From Maribacter zhoushanensis (GTDB lineage: Bacteria > Bacteroidota > Bacteroidia > Flavobacteriales > Flavobacteriaceae), in contig NZ_JARKMR010000001.1 in NCBI RefSeq assembly GCF_029350975.1, positions 248,001 to 312,000 on the forward strand: a DNA stretch of 64,000 nt, written 5' to 3'. Of this stretch, positions 1-8,380 are shown in pieces. The position numbers and the translations under genes are program-made. Every line of letters begins with the position of its first letter. Within the stretch, counting starts at the first letter, position 1. The notes beneath the pieces were generated by a model that did no database searches, was not told where the DNA came from, and worked only from the letters and a program-made list of their open reading frames with translations.

Positions 1-717
1 GATATAATTGCCAACCATGCCGACTCTAGATATGCTGAGATTCTGTTGAATCCGCAAGCGGTATTAGCAGATAGTTCTGATAGTCCAGAGAAGCGCTATG
101 AGAGTCTTTTTAAACAATATAAGGAACAACAATACTTACAGGTAATTACAGGTGCAGAGGAGAACATCAATAGATTTACGGGCGACCCAATTGTGCCAAA
201 ATTTGAGATGCTAAAGGCAAATGCCATTGGTAGGTTACAAGGTTTTGAACCATTTAAAGAAGCATTGAATTATGTTGCGTTGACGTATCCTAATAATCCA
301 GAGGGTAAGAAGGCAGAACAAATGATAGCTGAGCAGCTTCCGAAGTTAGAACAAAAAGAGTTTTCACCAGAGACAGATTCTAAAGGAACTTCCAATTGGA
401 AAGTAGTGTTCCCTTTTAAAAGAAGTAATACAGAGCAGGCATTAAAGTTGATGGAACTGTTAGAGCAATCTATCGTAGACCTTAGGTATAAAAATATAGT
501 TTCTAGAGATATTTATAATCTAGAAGATCAATTTGTAGTGGTGCACGGATTTAAATCTAAAGATTTTGCCCTAGGGTATGCCGAGCTACTAAAAAACAAT
601 AAGGATTACCTTGTTGCTGATGAGAATTTTGTAGTTTTATCGGAGAACTATAAGATTGTACAAGTACACAAGAATATAATAGAATATAGAAATACGCTTT
701 TAACCCCAAAACCGTGA
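1..717 (+). CDS. TPR-containing protein, C-terminal part (SprE/PorW-like), 5' end outside window
   Basis: The reading frame is open from base 1 (DIIANHADSRYAEI...) to the stop at 717, so at least 238 residues of a longer protein are present. A TTG at 46 could be mistaken for a start, but the frame continues upstream. The visible part has helical repeat character (for example LTYPNNPEGKKAEQMI), typical of TPR lipoproteins. In Flavobacteriaceae the gene next to the ATP synthase cluster is often the gliding/type IX secretion protein SprE (PorW), and both the sequence style and position fit. The assignment rests on this context; the N-terminus is not visible. It ends 3 bases before the bactofilin start, so the two are probably cotranscribed. 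Confidence 0.6.
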   Translation, partial: DIIANHADSRYAEILLNPQAVLADSSDSPEKRYESLFKQYKEQQYLQVITGAEENINRFTGDPIVPKFEMLKANAIGRLQGFEPFKEALNYVALTYPNNPEGKKAEQMIAEQLPKLEQKEFSPETDSKGTSNWKVVFPFKRSNTEQALKLMELLEQSIVDLRYKNIVSRDIYNLEDQFVVVHGFKSKDFALGYAELLKNNKDYLVADENFVVLSENYKIVQVHKNIIEYRNTLLTPKP

Positions 718-720
718 ACA

Positions 721-1131
721 ATGTTTTCAGACAAACAAAAACCTAGAGGTATGAATGAAGTAGGAGGCCAACCTAACAGAATAGAAAAGAACACTAAAAT
801 TAAAGGAGATATCATATCTGAAGCAGATTTTCGTATAGATGGTAAGCTAGATGGTAATGTAAAAACTTCTGGTAAAGTAGTGATCGGTAAAGACGGCTAC
901 ATTCATGGAAAAGTAGAATGTGTAAATGCAGATATAGAAGGTAGCTTTAATGGTGAACTTTTAGTGTCTGATCTATTATCCTTAAAATCGTCCGCAGTTA
1001 TAGAGGGTACGGTGTCAGTAAGTAAATTGGCGGTTGAGCCAGGTGCTACATTTAATGCTTCTTGTACCATGGGCGGTGGTAAGTCAATGGGTTCTAAACC
1101 ATCTAACAATGGATCCGCAAAAGCCTCGTAA
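721..1131 (+). CDS. Bactofilin (polymer-forming cytoskeletal protein)
   Basis: A 136-residue protein with the short beta-helical bactofilin core: after a polar N-terminal tail come regular repeats such as RIEKNTKIKGDIISEADFRI, GKLDGNVKTSGKVVIGKDGY and a final VSVSKLAVEPGATF, then a low-complexity Gly/Ser/Asn tail. Bactofilins polymerise without nucleotide on the cytoplasmic face of the membrane and help place envelope machinery. The gene lies 3 bases after the SprE-like gene, and its last 23 bases overlap the start of the next gene, pointing to translational coupling. Family assignment is firm; its cellular role here is not known. Confidence 0.88.
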   Translation: MFSDKQKPRGMNEVGGQPNRIEKNTKIKGDIISEADFRIDGKLDGNVKTSGKVVIGKDGYIHGKVECVNADIEGSFNGELLVSDLLSLKSSAVIEGTVSVSKLAVEPGATFNASCTMGGGKSMGSKPSNNGSAKAS

Positions 1132-1336
1132 TGATAATTCTGAACTTTTAAGAAACGCTGCAAGCTTATCTGGTGTAGCCATACAAATGGGCGTCACTAT
1201 ATTTTTGGGCAATCTTTTAGGGGAGTGGTTAGATCAAAAATTTGAAAAAACGTTTTTAGAGGATACATTTACATTACTTGCTGTATTTTTGTCAATCTAT
1301 TTAGTCATAAAAAAAGTTATGGCGTTAAATAAATAA
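1109..1336 (+). CDS. AtpZ/AtpI-like small membrane protein
   Basis: The ATG at 1109 gives 75 residues beginning MDPQKPRNDNSELL; the frame is open further upstream (possible start near 1034), but that would add residues encoded inside bactofilin. Two hydrophobic helices are seen (about residues 20-36 and 50-68) separated by the polar segment GEWLDQKFEKTFLEDT, the layout of AtpZ/AtpI proteins. These accompany ATP synthase genes and are thought to help c-ring assembly or magnesium uptake. The start overlaps the bactofilin end by 23 bases. Position just before atpB supports the call. Confidence 0.75.
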   Translation: MDPQKPRNDNSELLRNAASLSGVAIQMGVTIFLGNLLGEWLDQKFEKTFLEDTFTLLAVFLSIYLVIKKVMALNK

Positions 1337-1339
1337 ACG

Positions 1340-1732
1340 TTGCTAAAAAATATCATTTTATATATAGTCGTGTTCACTGTTGTGGGCGCGACTTCTTATT
1401 TTCTACAGAATCTTGCTTTGTTAGATCCACCAACCTATTTTGGTCCGCTTTTGTTGAAAGCATACACATTTCACTTCTTGTTTTCTCTTGCATTGGTCAT
1501 CATTTTCTTAATTGCCTCAAAAAACAATTCTTTTTTTGATCAATTAGGTTTTATGTATATGGGTGTGCTGGTTTTTAAGATTACAATTTTTGCCGCAATG
1601 TTCTATCCTTACCTTTTAGGGGAACTGATTATGCCTCAAATATATAGGGGCGCGCTGCTAATACCAGTGATTATTTTTTTGTTTCTAGAAGTGTTTTTTA
1701 TTTCTAAAATTATGCGCAAAAAAAGACTCTAA
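1340..1732 (+). CDS. Small integral membrane protein upstream of atpB
   Basis: A 130-residue protein with about four hydrophobic helices (near residues 4-22, 38-60, 70-90 and 103-122) and a basic C-terminus (KIMRKKRL). The start is TTG at 1340, three bases after the preceding stop; no ATG lies nearby. In the same place many Bacteroidota have an unnamed or AtpI-like gene before atpB. It may assist assembly of the Fo sector, but nothing in the sequence proves this. The call is a membrane protein of unknown function within the ATP synthase cluster. Confidence 0.65.
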   Translation: MLKNIILYIVVFTVVGATSYFLQNLALLDPPTYFGPLLLKAYTFHFLFSLALVIIFLIASKNNSFFDQLGFMYMGVLVFKITIFAAMFYPYLLGELIMPQIYRGALLIPVIIFLFLEVFFISKIMRKKRL

Positions 1733-1749
1733 ATTTTAAAGCTTTAAAA

Positions 1750-1782
1750 TTGGGTAGTTTATGCAATAATTAACTACTTTTG
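1750..1782 (+). promoter_or_regulatory. Predicted promoter of the atp operon (TTG-N22-TACTTTTG)
   Basis: TTG at 1750-1752 and TACTTTTG at 1775-1782 match the Bacteroidota -33/-7 pattern (TTG, 17-23 bases, TAnnTTTG). The spacing is 22. The atpB start follows 40 bases downstream. This suggests atpB-G has its own promoter in addition to any readthrough from the bactofilin side. Confidence 0.65.
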
Positions 1783-1822
1783 CGCAAAATTTCTAGGAGC
1801 TAAATTTTTTGATATAGAACTA

Positions 1823-3001
1823 ATGATGCAAGTTTCAAATACGATTAAAACCTTATTACAACTTCTAATACTTTGTTTTTCATTACAAAGTTTTGCGGTA
1901 TCAGATACTGTACCAGAAGGAGCAGTTAGCTCTAAAGAGCAGGTAGATGAGTATATTTTACATCACCTTAAAGATTCTCATGACTTTCATTTGTTCTCAT
2001 ATACAAGTGATTCAGGTGAAAGAAAGCACGTTGGTTTTCCACTTCCTGTAATTCTTTGGTCTAACAATGGTTTGGCAACTTTCATGTCATCAGAATTTCA
2101 TCATGATGATAATGGGCATGTAATTGTTGAGAAAAACGGTTCTAAATTTGTAAAGCTTCATAGTAAGATATATGAGTTGGATGCTGGTGCTTCTACAGTA
2201 AGTTTTGATGAAGAACATCACGCAACAAATGCACATAAAGTTTTAGATTTTTCAATTACTAAAAGTGTTGTTGGGGTGTTGTTAGTAGGTTTGCTAATGT
2301 TATTGGCCTTTTCTTCTTTGGCGAAACAATATGGAAAGAAAAATATACCTACTGGTTTTGGTAGAGTGTTAGAGCCACTTGTACTTTATGTAAGAGATGA
2401 GATTGCAAGACCTAATATTGGTGAGAAACATTATAGAAGATTTACAGGATATCTTTTAACGGTATTCTTCTTTATTTGGGTGTTGAACTTATTAGGACTT
2501 ACTCCATTTGGTTTTAACGTTACAGGGCAAATAGCGGTAACGGCTTGTTTGGCTATTTTCACTTTGATTATATATACGGTTAGTGGTAATAAAGATTATT
2601 GGATGCACATTTTATGGATGCCAGGTGTACCTGTATTTGTAAAGCCTATTCTAGCTATAATAGAATTAGCTGGTGCTTTCATTATTAAGCCATTTTCATT
2701 GTTGGTGCGTTTGTTCGCGAATATATCTGCCGGTCACATTGTTGTAATGAGTTTAATTGCAATTATGTTTACACTTAAAGAAAGTTTAGGTGTTGCGGGT
2801 GCAACGGGTCTTTCATTGGTTTTGTCATTTTTCATCACCTTAATTGAGGTGTTGGTAGCCTTTTTACAGGCATATATATTTACTGCGCTTTCAGCACTAT
2901 TTATAGGTATGGCGGTTGCAGAACACGATCACGAACATGAACATGATTCTCATGGGCATGAAGTGGCAGATGTTGAAGATGTAAGAGGAGATTTTATTTA
3001 A
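1823..3001 (+). CDS. atpB: F1Fo-ATP synthase subunit a
   Basis: 392 residues, longer than the roughly 270 of E. coli because of a 130-residue N-terminal part with a signal-like stretch (residues 10-26) and a polar, His-rich periplasmic region, a feature usual in Bacteroidota. The membrane domain starts near residue 145. The essential arginine of the proton path is in FSLLVRLFANISAGH (R296). The C-terminus is strikingly His/Asp/Glu rich (AEHDHEHEHDSHGHE). Subunit a forms the proton half-channels next to the c-ring in the inner membrane. First gene of atpB-E-F-H-A-G. Confidence 0.97.
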   Translation: MMQVSNTIKTLLQLLILCFSLQSFAVSDTVPEGAVSSKEQVDEYILHHLKDSHDFHLFSYTSDSGERKHVGFPLPVILWSNNGLATFMSSEFHHDDNGHVIVEKNGSKFVKLHSKIYELDAGASTVSFDEEHHATNAHKVLDFSITKSVVGVLLVGLLMLLAFSSLAKQYGKKNIPTGFGRVLEPLVLYVRDEIARPNIGEKHYRRFTGYLLTVFFFIWVLNLLGLTPFGFNVTGQIAVTACLAIFTLIIYTVSGNKDYWMHILWMPGVPVFVKPILAIIELAGAFIIKPFSLLVRLFANISAGHIVVMSLIAIMFTLKESLGVAGATGLSLVLSFFITLIEVLVAFLQAYIFTALSALFIGMAVAEHDHEHEHDSHGHEVADVEDVRGDFI

Positions 3002-3021
3002 CAAGAGTTTTTTTAATTTAA

Positions 3022-3234
<213 letters not shown>

Positions 3235-3252
3235 GAACATGAAAACCCAAAG

Positions 3253-3291
3253 ACATTTTCCTGTAACGGTTGGTTACAGGAAATGTTTTTT
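3253..3291 (+). terminator. Intrinsic terminator-like hairpin between atpE and atpF
   Basis: ACATTTTCCTGTAAC (3253-3267) pairs with GTTACAGGAAATGT (3273-3286) around a 5-base loop, with a single bulged T, and a run of six T (3286-3291) follows. This has the form of a Rho-independent terminator inside the operon. Partial termination here would leave more atpE than distal message, or the stem could protect the atpE 3' end. Confidence 0.75.
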
Positions 3292-3323
3292 AATTATTTG
3301 ATTTAGATTTTAAAGATTAGGAT

Positions 3324-3824
3324 ATGGAAGTTTTATTGAACGATTTTTCACCAGGTTTGTTTATAGTTCAAACAATATTATTATTAGGATTAATTTTCTT
3401 GATGGTAAAATTTGCTTGGAAACCAATTTTGAACTCTTTGAACGAGAGAGAGACAGGTATTGAAGAAGCATTGGCTGCAGCTGAAAAAGCTAAGGCAGAT
3501 ATGCAAAACTTACAGGCTGATAATGAGAAGATGCTTCAAGAGGCACGTGCAGAACGTGAATCTATGTTAAAAGAAGCTCGTGAGATCAAAGAAAAAATGA
3601 TAGCTGATTCTAAAGAGCAGGCAAAAGCTGAAGGCGACAAAATGTTGAAACAAGCGCAAGCTACTATCGAAAGTGAGAAAAAAGCTGCTGTTGCCGACAT
3701 TAAAAGTCAGGTGGCTGAATTGTCTGTTGCTATAGCAGAGAAAGTATTGAAAGAAGATTTATCTAGTAATGACAAGCAATTGAAATTGGTAGATACAATG
3801 TTGAGCGATATAAAACTTAACTAA
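3324..3824 (+). CDS. atpF: F1Fo-ATP synthase subunit b
   Basis: 166 residues: one N-terminal membrane helix (about residues 10-30, LFIVQTILLLGLIFLMVKFA) followed by WKPILNSLNERE and a long charged Ala/Lys/Glu-rich coiled coil, the form of the peripheral stalk subunit. Two copies hold the F1 head against subunit a. It lies between atpE and atpH, 8 bases from atpH, and after the terminator-like hairpin described between atpE and atpF. Confidence 0.96.
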   Translation: MEVLLNDFSPGLFIVQTILLLGLIFLMVKFAWKPILNSLNERETGIEEALAAAEKAKADMQNLQADNEKMLQEARAERESMLKEAREIKEKMIADSKEQAKAEGDKMLKQAQATIESEKKAAVADIKSQVAELSVAIAEKVLKEDLSSNDKQLKLVDTMLSDIKLN

Positions 3825-3832
3825 AAGAAATA

Positions 3833-4372
3833 ATGAGCGAATCTAGAGCTGCATTACGTTACGCAAAGGCAATATTGGATATGGCCAAGGAAAACAAGGC
3901 CTTGGATGCTGTTGAAAAAGATATGCGTTCAATCGCCGCTACTATTTTAGATAGTAAGGAACTTAAAGATGTATTGGCTAGTCCGGTTGTATCTGGTACT
4001 ATGAAAAAGAATGCTCTACTTGAGATTTTTAAGGGTAGTCATTCGATCACGGAAGGCACTATTAATATGTTGGTAGACAACAAGCGTTTGGGAATGCTAA
4101 ACGAAGTTGCCTTAAAATACATTATCCTTAATGAGCAACAAAAAGGTAAAGATGTAGCTTACGTTACAACTGCAGTACCTTTAGATGCCGCTATGGAAAA
4201 GAAAATATTAAAGAAAGTTGCTGAACTTACAGGTAATGAAGTTACCATTGAAAGTAAAGTTGACGAAAGTATTATTGGAGGCTTCATCTTAAGAGTTGGA
4301 GATTTACAGTATGATGCTAGCGTAAGCAACAAGCTTAATAATTTAAAAAGAGAATTTTCAAATAGTCTATAA
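3833..4372 (+). CDS. atpH: F1Fo-ATP synthase subunit delta
   Basis: 179 residues with the helical N-terminal domain (RAALRYAKAILDMAKEN) and the typical C-terminal signature IIGGFILRVGDLQYDASV of the delta/OSCP family. It sits on top of the alpha3beta3 head and joins it to subunit b. Length matches the family. It lies 8 bases after atpF and 60 bases before atpA. Confidence 0.96.
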   Translation: MSESRAALRYAKAILDMAKENKALDAVEKDMRSIAATILDSKELKDVLASPVVSGTMKKNALLEIFKGSHSITEGTINMLVDNKRLGMLNEVALKYIILNEQQKGKDVAYVTTAVPLDAAMEKKILKKVAELTGNEVTIESKVDESIIGGFILRVGDLQYDASVSNKLNNLKREFSNSL

Positions 4373-4382
4373 TAACAATATA

Positions 4383-4410
4383 AGACCACGAATGGTTACA
4401 TTCATTGTCT
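4383..4410 (+). other. Small stem-loop in the atpH-atpA spacer
   Basis: AGAC (4383-4386) and GTCT (4407-4410) enclose GAATG (4390-4394) and CATTC (4399-4403) with a 4-base loop. There is no following T run, so it is not a terminator. It may shape the atpA leader or a cleavage site; the stem is short and the role is a guess. Confidence 0.35.
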
Positions 4411-4432
4411 AATATCTTATATCTAATTAAAA

Positions 4433-6010
4433 ATGGCAGGAGTAAAAGCCGCTGAAGTATCAGCAATTTTAAAGAAACAATTATCAGGATTTGATGCTAC
4501 CGCTACTTTAGACGAAGTAGGTACTGTATTACAAGTTGGTGATGGTATCGCAAGAATCTACGGATTAGCGAACGCTCAATACGGAGAATTGGTTGAGTTC
4601 GAAGGCGGACTTGAAGGTATCGTTTTGAACCTTGAAGAAGATAACGTTGGTGTCGTTCTTTTAGGACCTTCTAAATCAGTTGGTGAAGGTGATACGGTTA
4701 AACGTACACAACGTATTGCTTCTGTAAAAGTAGGTGAAGGTATTGTTGGTCGTGTAGTTGATACTCTAGGTAACCCTATCGATGGTAAAGGACCTATATC
4801 TGGTGATACTTATGAGATGCCATTAGAGCGTAAAGCTCCAGGGGTAATCTATAGAGAGCCTGTAACTGAGCCAATGCAATCTGGTATTAAAGCAATTGAT
4901 GCGATGATTCCGGTTGGTAGAGGTCAAAGAGAACTTGTTATTGGTGACCGTCAAACTGGTAAGACTACAGTTTGTATCGATACCATTCTAAACCAAAAAG
5001 AATTTTATGATGCTGGTGAGCCTGTTTACTGTATCTATGTTGCCATAGGTCAGAAAGCATCTACTGTTGCCGGTATCGCTCAAGTATTGGAAGATAAAGG
5101 AGCAATGGCATATACTACCATTGTAGCTGCAAATGCATCTGATCCTGCGCCAATGCAAGTATATGCACCGTTTACTGGAGCATCTATAGGAGAGTATTTC
5201 CGTGATACAGGTCGTCCTGCATTAATTATATATGATGATTTATCTAAACAAGCGGTTGCTTACCGTGAGGTGTCTCTTTTATTAAGAAGACCACCGGGAC
5301 GTGAGGCTTACCCAGGTGACGTTTTCTACCTACACTCTAGATTATTAGAGCGTGCAGCAAAAGTTATCAATGATGATGATATCGCAAAAGAAATGAATGA
5401 TTTGCCAGAGGTGTTAAAGCCAATGGTAAAAGGTGGAGGTTCTTTAACGGCATTGCCAATTATTGAAACTCAAGCGGGTGACGTTTCTGCTTATATCCCA
5501 ACCAACGTAATTTCTATTACTGACGGACAGATATTCTTAGAGCAAGATTTATTCAACCAAGGTGTAAGACCGGCAATTAACGTTGGTATCTCTGTATCTC
5601 GTGTTGGTGGTAACGCTCAGATTAAATCAATGAAGAAGGTTTCTGGTACATTGAAATTAGATCAAGCTCAGTTCCGTGAATTAGAAGCGTTTGCTAAGTT
5701 TGGTTCAGATTTAGATGCTGCTACATTGAACGTTATTGAAAAAGGTCGTAGAAATGTTGAGATATTAAAGCAAGCACAGAACGATCCTTATACTGTTGAA
5801 GATCAAGTTGCCATTATCTATGCGGGTTCTAAGAACTTGTTAAGAGATGTGCCGGTTGAGAAAGTAAAAGAATTTGAACGTGATTACCTAGAGTTCTTGA
5901 ATGCTAAGCATAGAGGTGTTCTAGATACATTGAAGTCTGGTAAATTAACCGATGAGGTTACAGATACATTGACTTCTGTTTGTAAAGAGCTTTCAGCGAA
6001 ATATAAATAA
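4433..6010 (+). CDS. atpA: F1Fo-ATP synthase subunit alpha
   Basis: 525 residues, the full family length. The P-loop GDRQTGKTT, the segment [20 protein letters not shown] and the alpha-specific [17 protein letters not shown] are all present. Alpha subunits alternate with beta in the F1 hexamer and bind non-catalytic nucleotides. The beta and epsilon genes are not in this window; in Bacteroidota atpD-atpC usually form a separate locus, so nothing is missing from this operon. Codon use is like the neighbouring genes. Confidence 0.98.
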   Translation: MAGVKAAEVSAILKKQLSGFDATATLDEVGTVLQVGDGIARIYGLANAQYGELVEFEGGLEGIVLNLEEDNVGVVLLGPSKSVGEGDTVKRTQRIASVKVGEGIVGRVVDTLGNPIDGKGPISGDTYEMPLERKAPGVIYREPVTEPMQSGIKAIDAMIPVGRGQRELVIGDRQTGKTTVCIDTILNQKEFYDAGEPVYCIYVAIGQKASTVAGIAQVLEDKGAMAYTTIVAANASDPAPMQVYAPFTGASIGEYFRDTGRPALIIYDDLSKQAVAYREVSLLLRRPPGREAYPGDVFYLHSRLLERAAKVINDDDIAKEMNDLPEVLKPMVKGGGSLTALPIIETQAGDVSAYIPTNVISITDGQIFLEQDLFNQGVRPAINVGISVSRVGGNAQIKSMKKVSGTLKLDQAQFRELEAFAKFGSDLDAATLNVIEKGRRNVEILKQAQNDPYTVEDQVAIIYAGSKNLLRDVPVEKVKEFERDYLEFLNAKHRGVLDTLKSGKLTDEVTDTLTSVCKELSAKYK

Positions 6011-6018
6011 GTTTAAAA

Positions 6019-6070
6019 AGTACTGAGTACTGAGTAAATAGTACAAAGATTATTGCTTTGTACTATTTAC
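6019..6070 (+). repeat. Heptad repeat array plus 15-bp stem-loop in the atpA-atpG spacer
   Basis: Four tandem 7-base units read AGTACTG, AGTACTG, AGTAAAT, AGTACAA (6019-6046). The right half of the array forms the left arm of a perfect 15-bp inverted repeat, GTAAATAGTACAAAG (6034-6048) with CTTTGTACTATTTAC (6056-6070), loop ATTATTG. No T run follows. Similar four-unit AGTAnTn arrays lie in the sdhA-sdhB and sufC-sufD spacers. Confidence 0.75.
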
Positions 6071-6085
6071 TAAATACCGAAAAAA

Positions 6086-6946
6086 ATGGCAAATTTAAAG
6101 GAAATACGTAATAGGATTTCATCGGTTTCTTCAACGATGCAGATTACCAGTGCTATGAAAATGGTATCTGCTGCAAAATTGAAAAAAGCGCAAGATGCTA
6201 TTACGGCTATGAGACCTTATGCCGATAAGCTTACTGAACTGTTGCAGAATTTAAGCGCTAGTTTAGAAGGTGATTCTGGTAGCGTTTATGCAGATAATCG
6301 TGTGGTAAATAAAGTGTTGGTCGTTTCAGTTACTTCTAATAGAGGTCTTTGTGGAGCCTTCAATACCAATGTTTTAAAGCAATCAACTAATTTGGTTGAA
6401 AATGTTTACGCTGGTAAACAAGTAGATTTCGTTGCAGTTGGTAAAAAAGCTAATGATTACCTTGAGAAGCGTTATAAAGTAGTTGCTAATTATAGTGAGG
6501 TTTATGACGATTTAACTTTTGACAATGTAGCTGAAATAGCTGAAAGTTTAATGGCTCTTTTTACGGAAGGTGAATATGATCGTATTGAGATTGTTTATAA
6601 TAAGTTTAAAAATGCAGCTACCCAAATTGTAATGACCGAACAATTTTTACCAATTGTTCCATTAGAAGTTGAAGAAACTGCTAGTGCAGATTATACTTTT
6701 GAACCATCTAAAGTTGAAATCATTGAGCAATTAATTCCTAAGTCCTTAAAAACACAATTGTATAAAGGTATTAGAGATTCATTTGCTAGTGAGCATGGTG
6801 CACGTATGACAGCAATGCACAAAGCAACGGATAACGCAACAGAAATGCGTGATCAATTGAAATTAACATATAACAAGGCAAGACAGGCTGCTATTACCAA
6901 TGAGATTTTAGAAATCGTTGGTGGTGCAGAGGCATTGAATAACTAA
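6086..6946 (+). CDS. atpG: F1Fo-ATP synthase subunit gamma
   Basis: 286 residues with both ends of the central shaft: N-terminal NRISSVSSTMQITSAMKMVS and C-terminal MTAMHKATDNATEM, followed by NKARQAAITNEILEIVGGAEAL. Gamma rotates inside the alpha3beta3 head and joins it to the c-ring. It is the last gene of the cluster, followed by a strong terminator. The 75-base spacer from atpA holds a stable hairpin, which may tune its level separately from alpha. Confidence 0.98.
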   Translation: MANLKEIRNRISSVSSTMQITSAMKMVSAAKLKKAQDAITAMRPYADKLTELLQNLSASLEGDSGSVYADNRVVNKVLVVSVTSNRGLCGAFNTNVLKQSTNLVENVYAGKQVDFVAVGKKANDYLEKRYKVVANYSEVYDDLTFDNVAEIAESLMALFTEGEYDRIEIVYNKFKNAATQIVMTEQFLPIVPLEVEETASADYTFEPSKVEIIEQLIPKSLKTQLYKGIRDSFASEHGARMTAMHKATDNATEMRDQLKLTYNKARQAAITNEILEIVGGAEALNN

Positions 6947-7010
6947 TGCGCCTGGTTTATGAATGGCTCAACATTGTTAAGTCATTTTAAGCTACAATAT
7001 ATAATAATTG

Positions 7011-7036
7011 AAAACCCCACCTAAAGTGGGGTTTTT
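7011..7036 (+). terminator. Terminator of the atp operon
   Basis: AAAACCCCAC (7011-7020) pairs perfectly with GTGGGGTTTT (7026-7035) around a 5-base loop, and the right arm ends in a T run (7032-7036). It lies 65 bases after atpG and before the MFS gene. Confidence 0.88.
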
Positions 7037-7085
7037 ACTTTTATAGCTTTGAGATAACTTTTTTTACCCGATTTTTGTGTTGACC

Positions 7086-8306
7086 ATGAAATCTAAAAAA
7101 ACCGCTTTACTCTTTATTTTTATTACCATCTTAGTTGATGTTATTGGTATAGGAATCATCCTTCCCATTATTCCCGATTTGATTATGGAATTAACGGGTG
7201 AGGGTAATCACATGGCAATTATCTACGGAATGTGGCTAACGACCGCTTTTGCGGGTATGCAGTTTTTGTTTTCACCGGTGTTGGGTGAAATTTCAGATAG
7301 ATTTGGGAGAAGACCCATACTGCTTTTGGCACTTTTAGGCTTAAGTGTAGATTACTTAATCCATGCTTGGGCACCAACAATAACGTGGTTATTTCTAGGT
7401 CGTTTCTTAGCAGGAATTACGGGTGCTAGTTTTACCGTTGCATCCGCCTATATCGCAGATGTAAGTACTAAAGAAAATAAGGCAAAGAACTTCGGGTTAA
7501 TAGGTGCCGCATTCGGAATAGGATTTATCATAGGTCCTGGTATTGGTGGATTTTTTGGAGAGATAGATATTAGACTCCCATTTTATATTGCTGCAGGCTT
7601 AACATTTGCCAATTTTCTTTTTGGGTATTTCTTTGTTCCTGAATCTTTGACTCCAGAGAATAGAAGGCAAATCAACTTTTCAAAGATGATTCCTGGGGTT
7701 TCTTTGTTCGCTTTGCGTAATTATAAGGGTATCTTATTATTGATTTCAGCATTCTTCTTGGCAAACCTTGCCGGTCAAGCATTACCTTCTACATGGTCTT
7801 ATTATGGTATAGAACGTTATGATTGGAATCCTAAGCAGATAGGATTATCATTAATGGTAGTTGGTTTACTAGTGGCTATTGTTCAAGGTCATTTAGTTGG
7901 AAAAATTGTGGCTAAATTCGGAAAGCGTAAAGTAATTACATTTGGGTTTTTACTTTGGACAGTAGGTATGTTTCTATTTTCATTCGCCAAAGAGCCTTGG
8001 ATGCTGTATGCTTTCTTAATACCGTATGCATTAGGTGGAATTGCTGGTCCTACGGTACAAGGTGTAATTTCTAATCAGGTGTCTGAAAAGGAACAGGGTA
8101 TTTTGCAAGGATCCATTACCGGTCTGGTTAGTATTACTGCCATACTTGGTCAATTAATCTTTGCTCCTGTATTTTACTATTTTATACGACCGGAGGCGTC
8201 AGTTTACTTTCCTGGCGCACCATATGCTTTAGCAGCAGTATTTCTCTTAGCGGCTTTTATTTTAGCATCTACAGCAATGAAAAGGATGGATTTAGAGTCG
8301 GAATAA
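7086..8306 (+). CDS. MFS transporter, TetA/TCR-like
   Basis: The ATG at 7086 gives 406 residues; the frame extends to GTG at 7077, but the ATG start begins MKSKKTALLFIF, a normal first helix. Twelve membrane segments are expected. The family loop motif GEISDRFGRRPILL between helices 2 and 3 and the PESLTPENRR stretch after helix 6 resemble drug/proton antiporters of the TetA(tetracycline resistance) group. Such chromosomal members in Bacteroidota are usually of unknown substrate, and I see nothing that shows drug resistance. It is transcribed alone after the atp terminator. Confidence 0.85.
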   Translation: MKSKKTALLFIFITILVDVIGIGIILPIIPDLIMELTGEGNHMAIIYGMWLTTAFAGMQFLFSPVLGEISDRFGRRPILLLALLGLSVDYLIHAWAPTITWLFLGRFLAGITGASFTVASAYIADVSTKENKAKNFGLIGAAFGIGFIIGPGIGGFFGEIDIRLPFYIAAGLTFANFLFGYFFVPESLTPENRRQINFSKMIPGVSLFALRNYKGILLLISAFFLANLAGQALPSTWSYYGIERYDWNPKQIGLSLMVVGLLVAIVQGHLVGKIVAKFGKRKVITFGFLLWTVGMFLFSFAKEPWMLYAFLIPYALGGIAGPTVQGVISNQVSEKEQGILQGSITGLVSITAILGQLIFAPVFYYFIRPEASVYFPGAPYALAAVFLLAAFILASTAMKRMDLESE

Positions 8307-8380
8307 TATTTTTTTCAATTTAAGATGTAACATTTTATAATTTTTGAATCTAAAGGGTGAACAAAACAAAAACTCTTAAG

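Noticed and set aside
46-48. TTG start at 46 for the first gene
   Set aside because: The frame is open to base 1, so the gene is simply cut by the window edge.
4433-6946. Missing atpD and atpC as a broken operon
   Set aside because: Bacteroidota normally carry beta and epsilon genes at a separate locus, so this is not damage.
7077-7085. GTG start at 7077 for the MFS transporter
   Set aside because: The ATG at 7086 begins the first helix properly; GTG adds only three residues of no known value.
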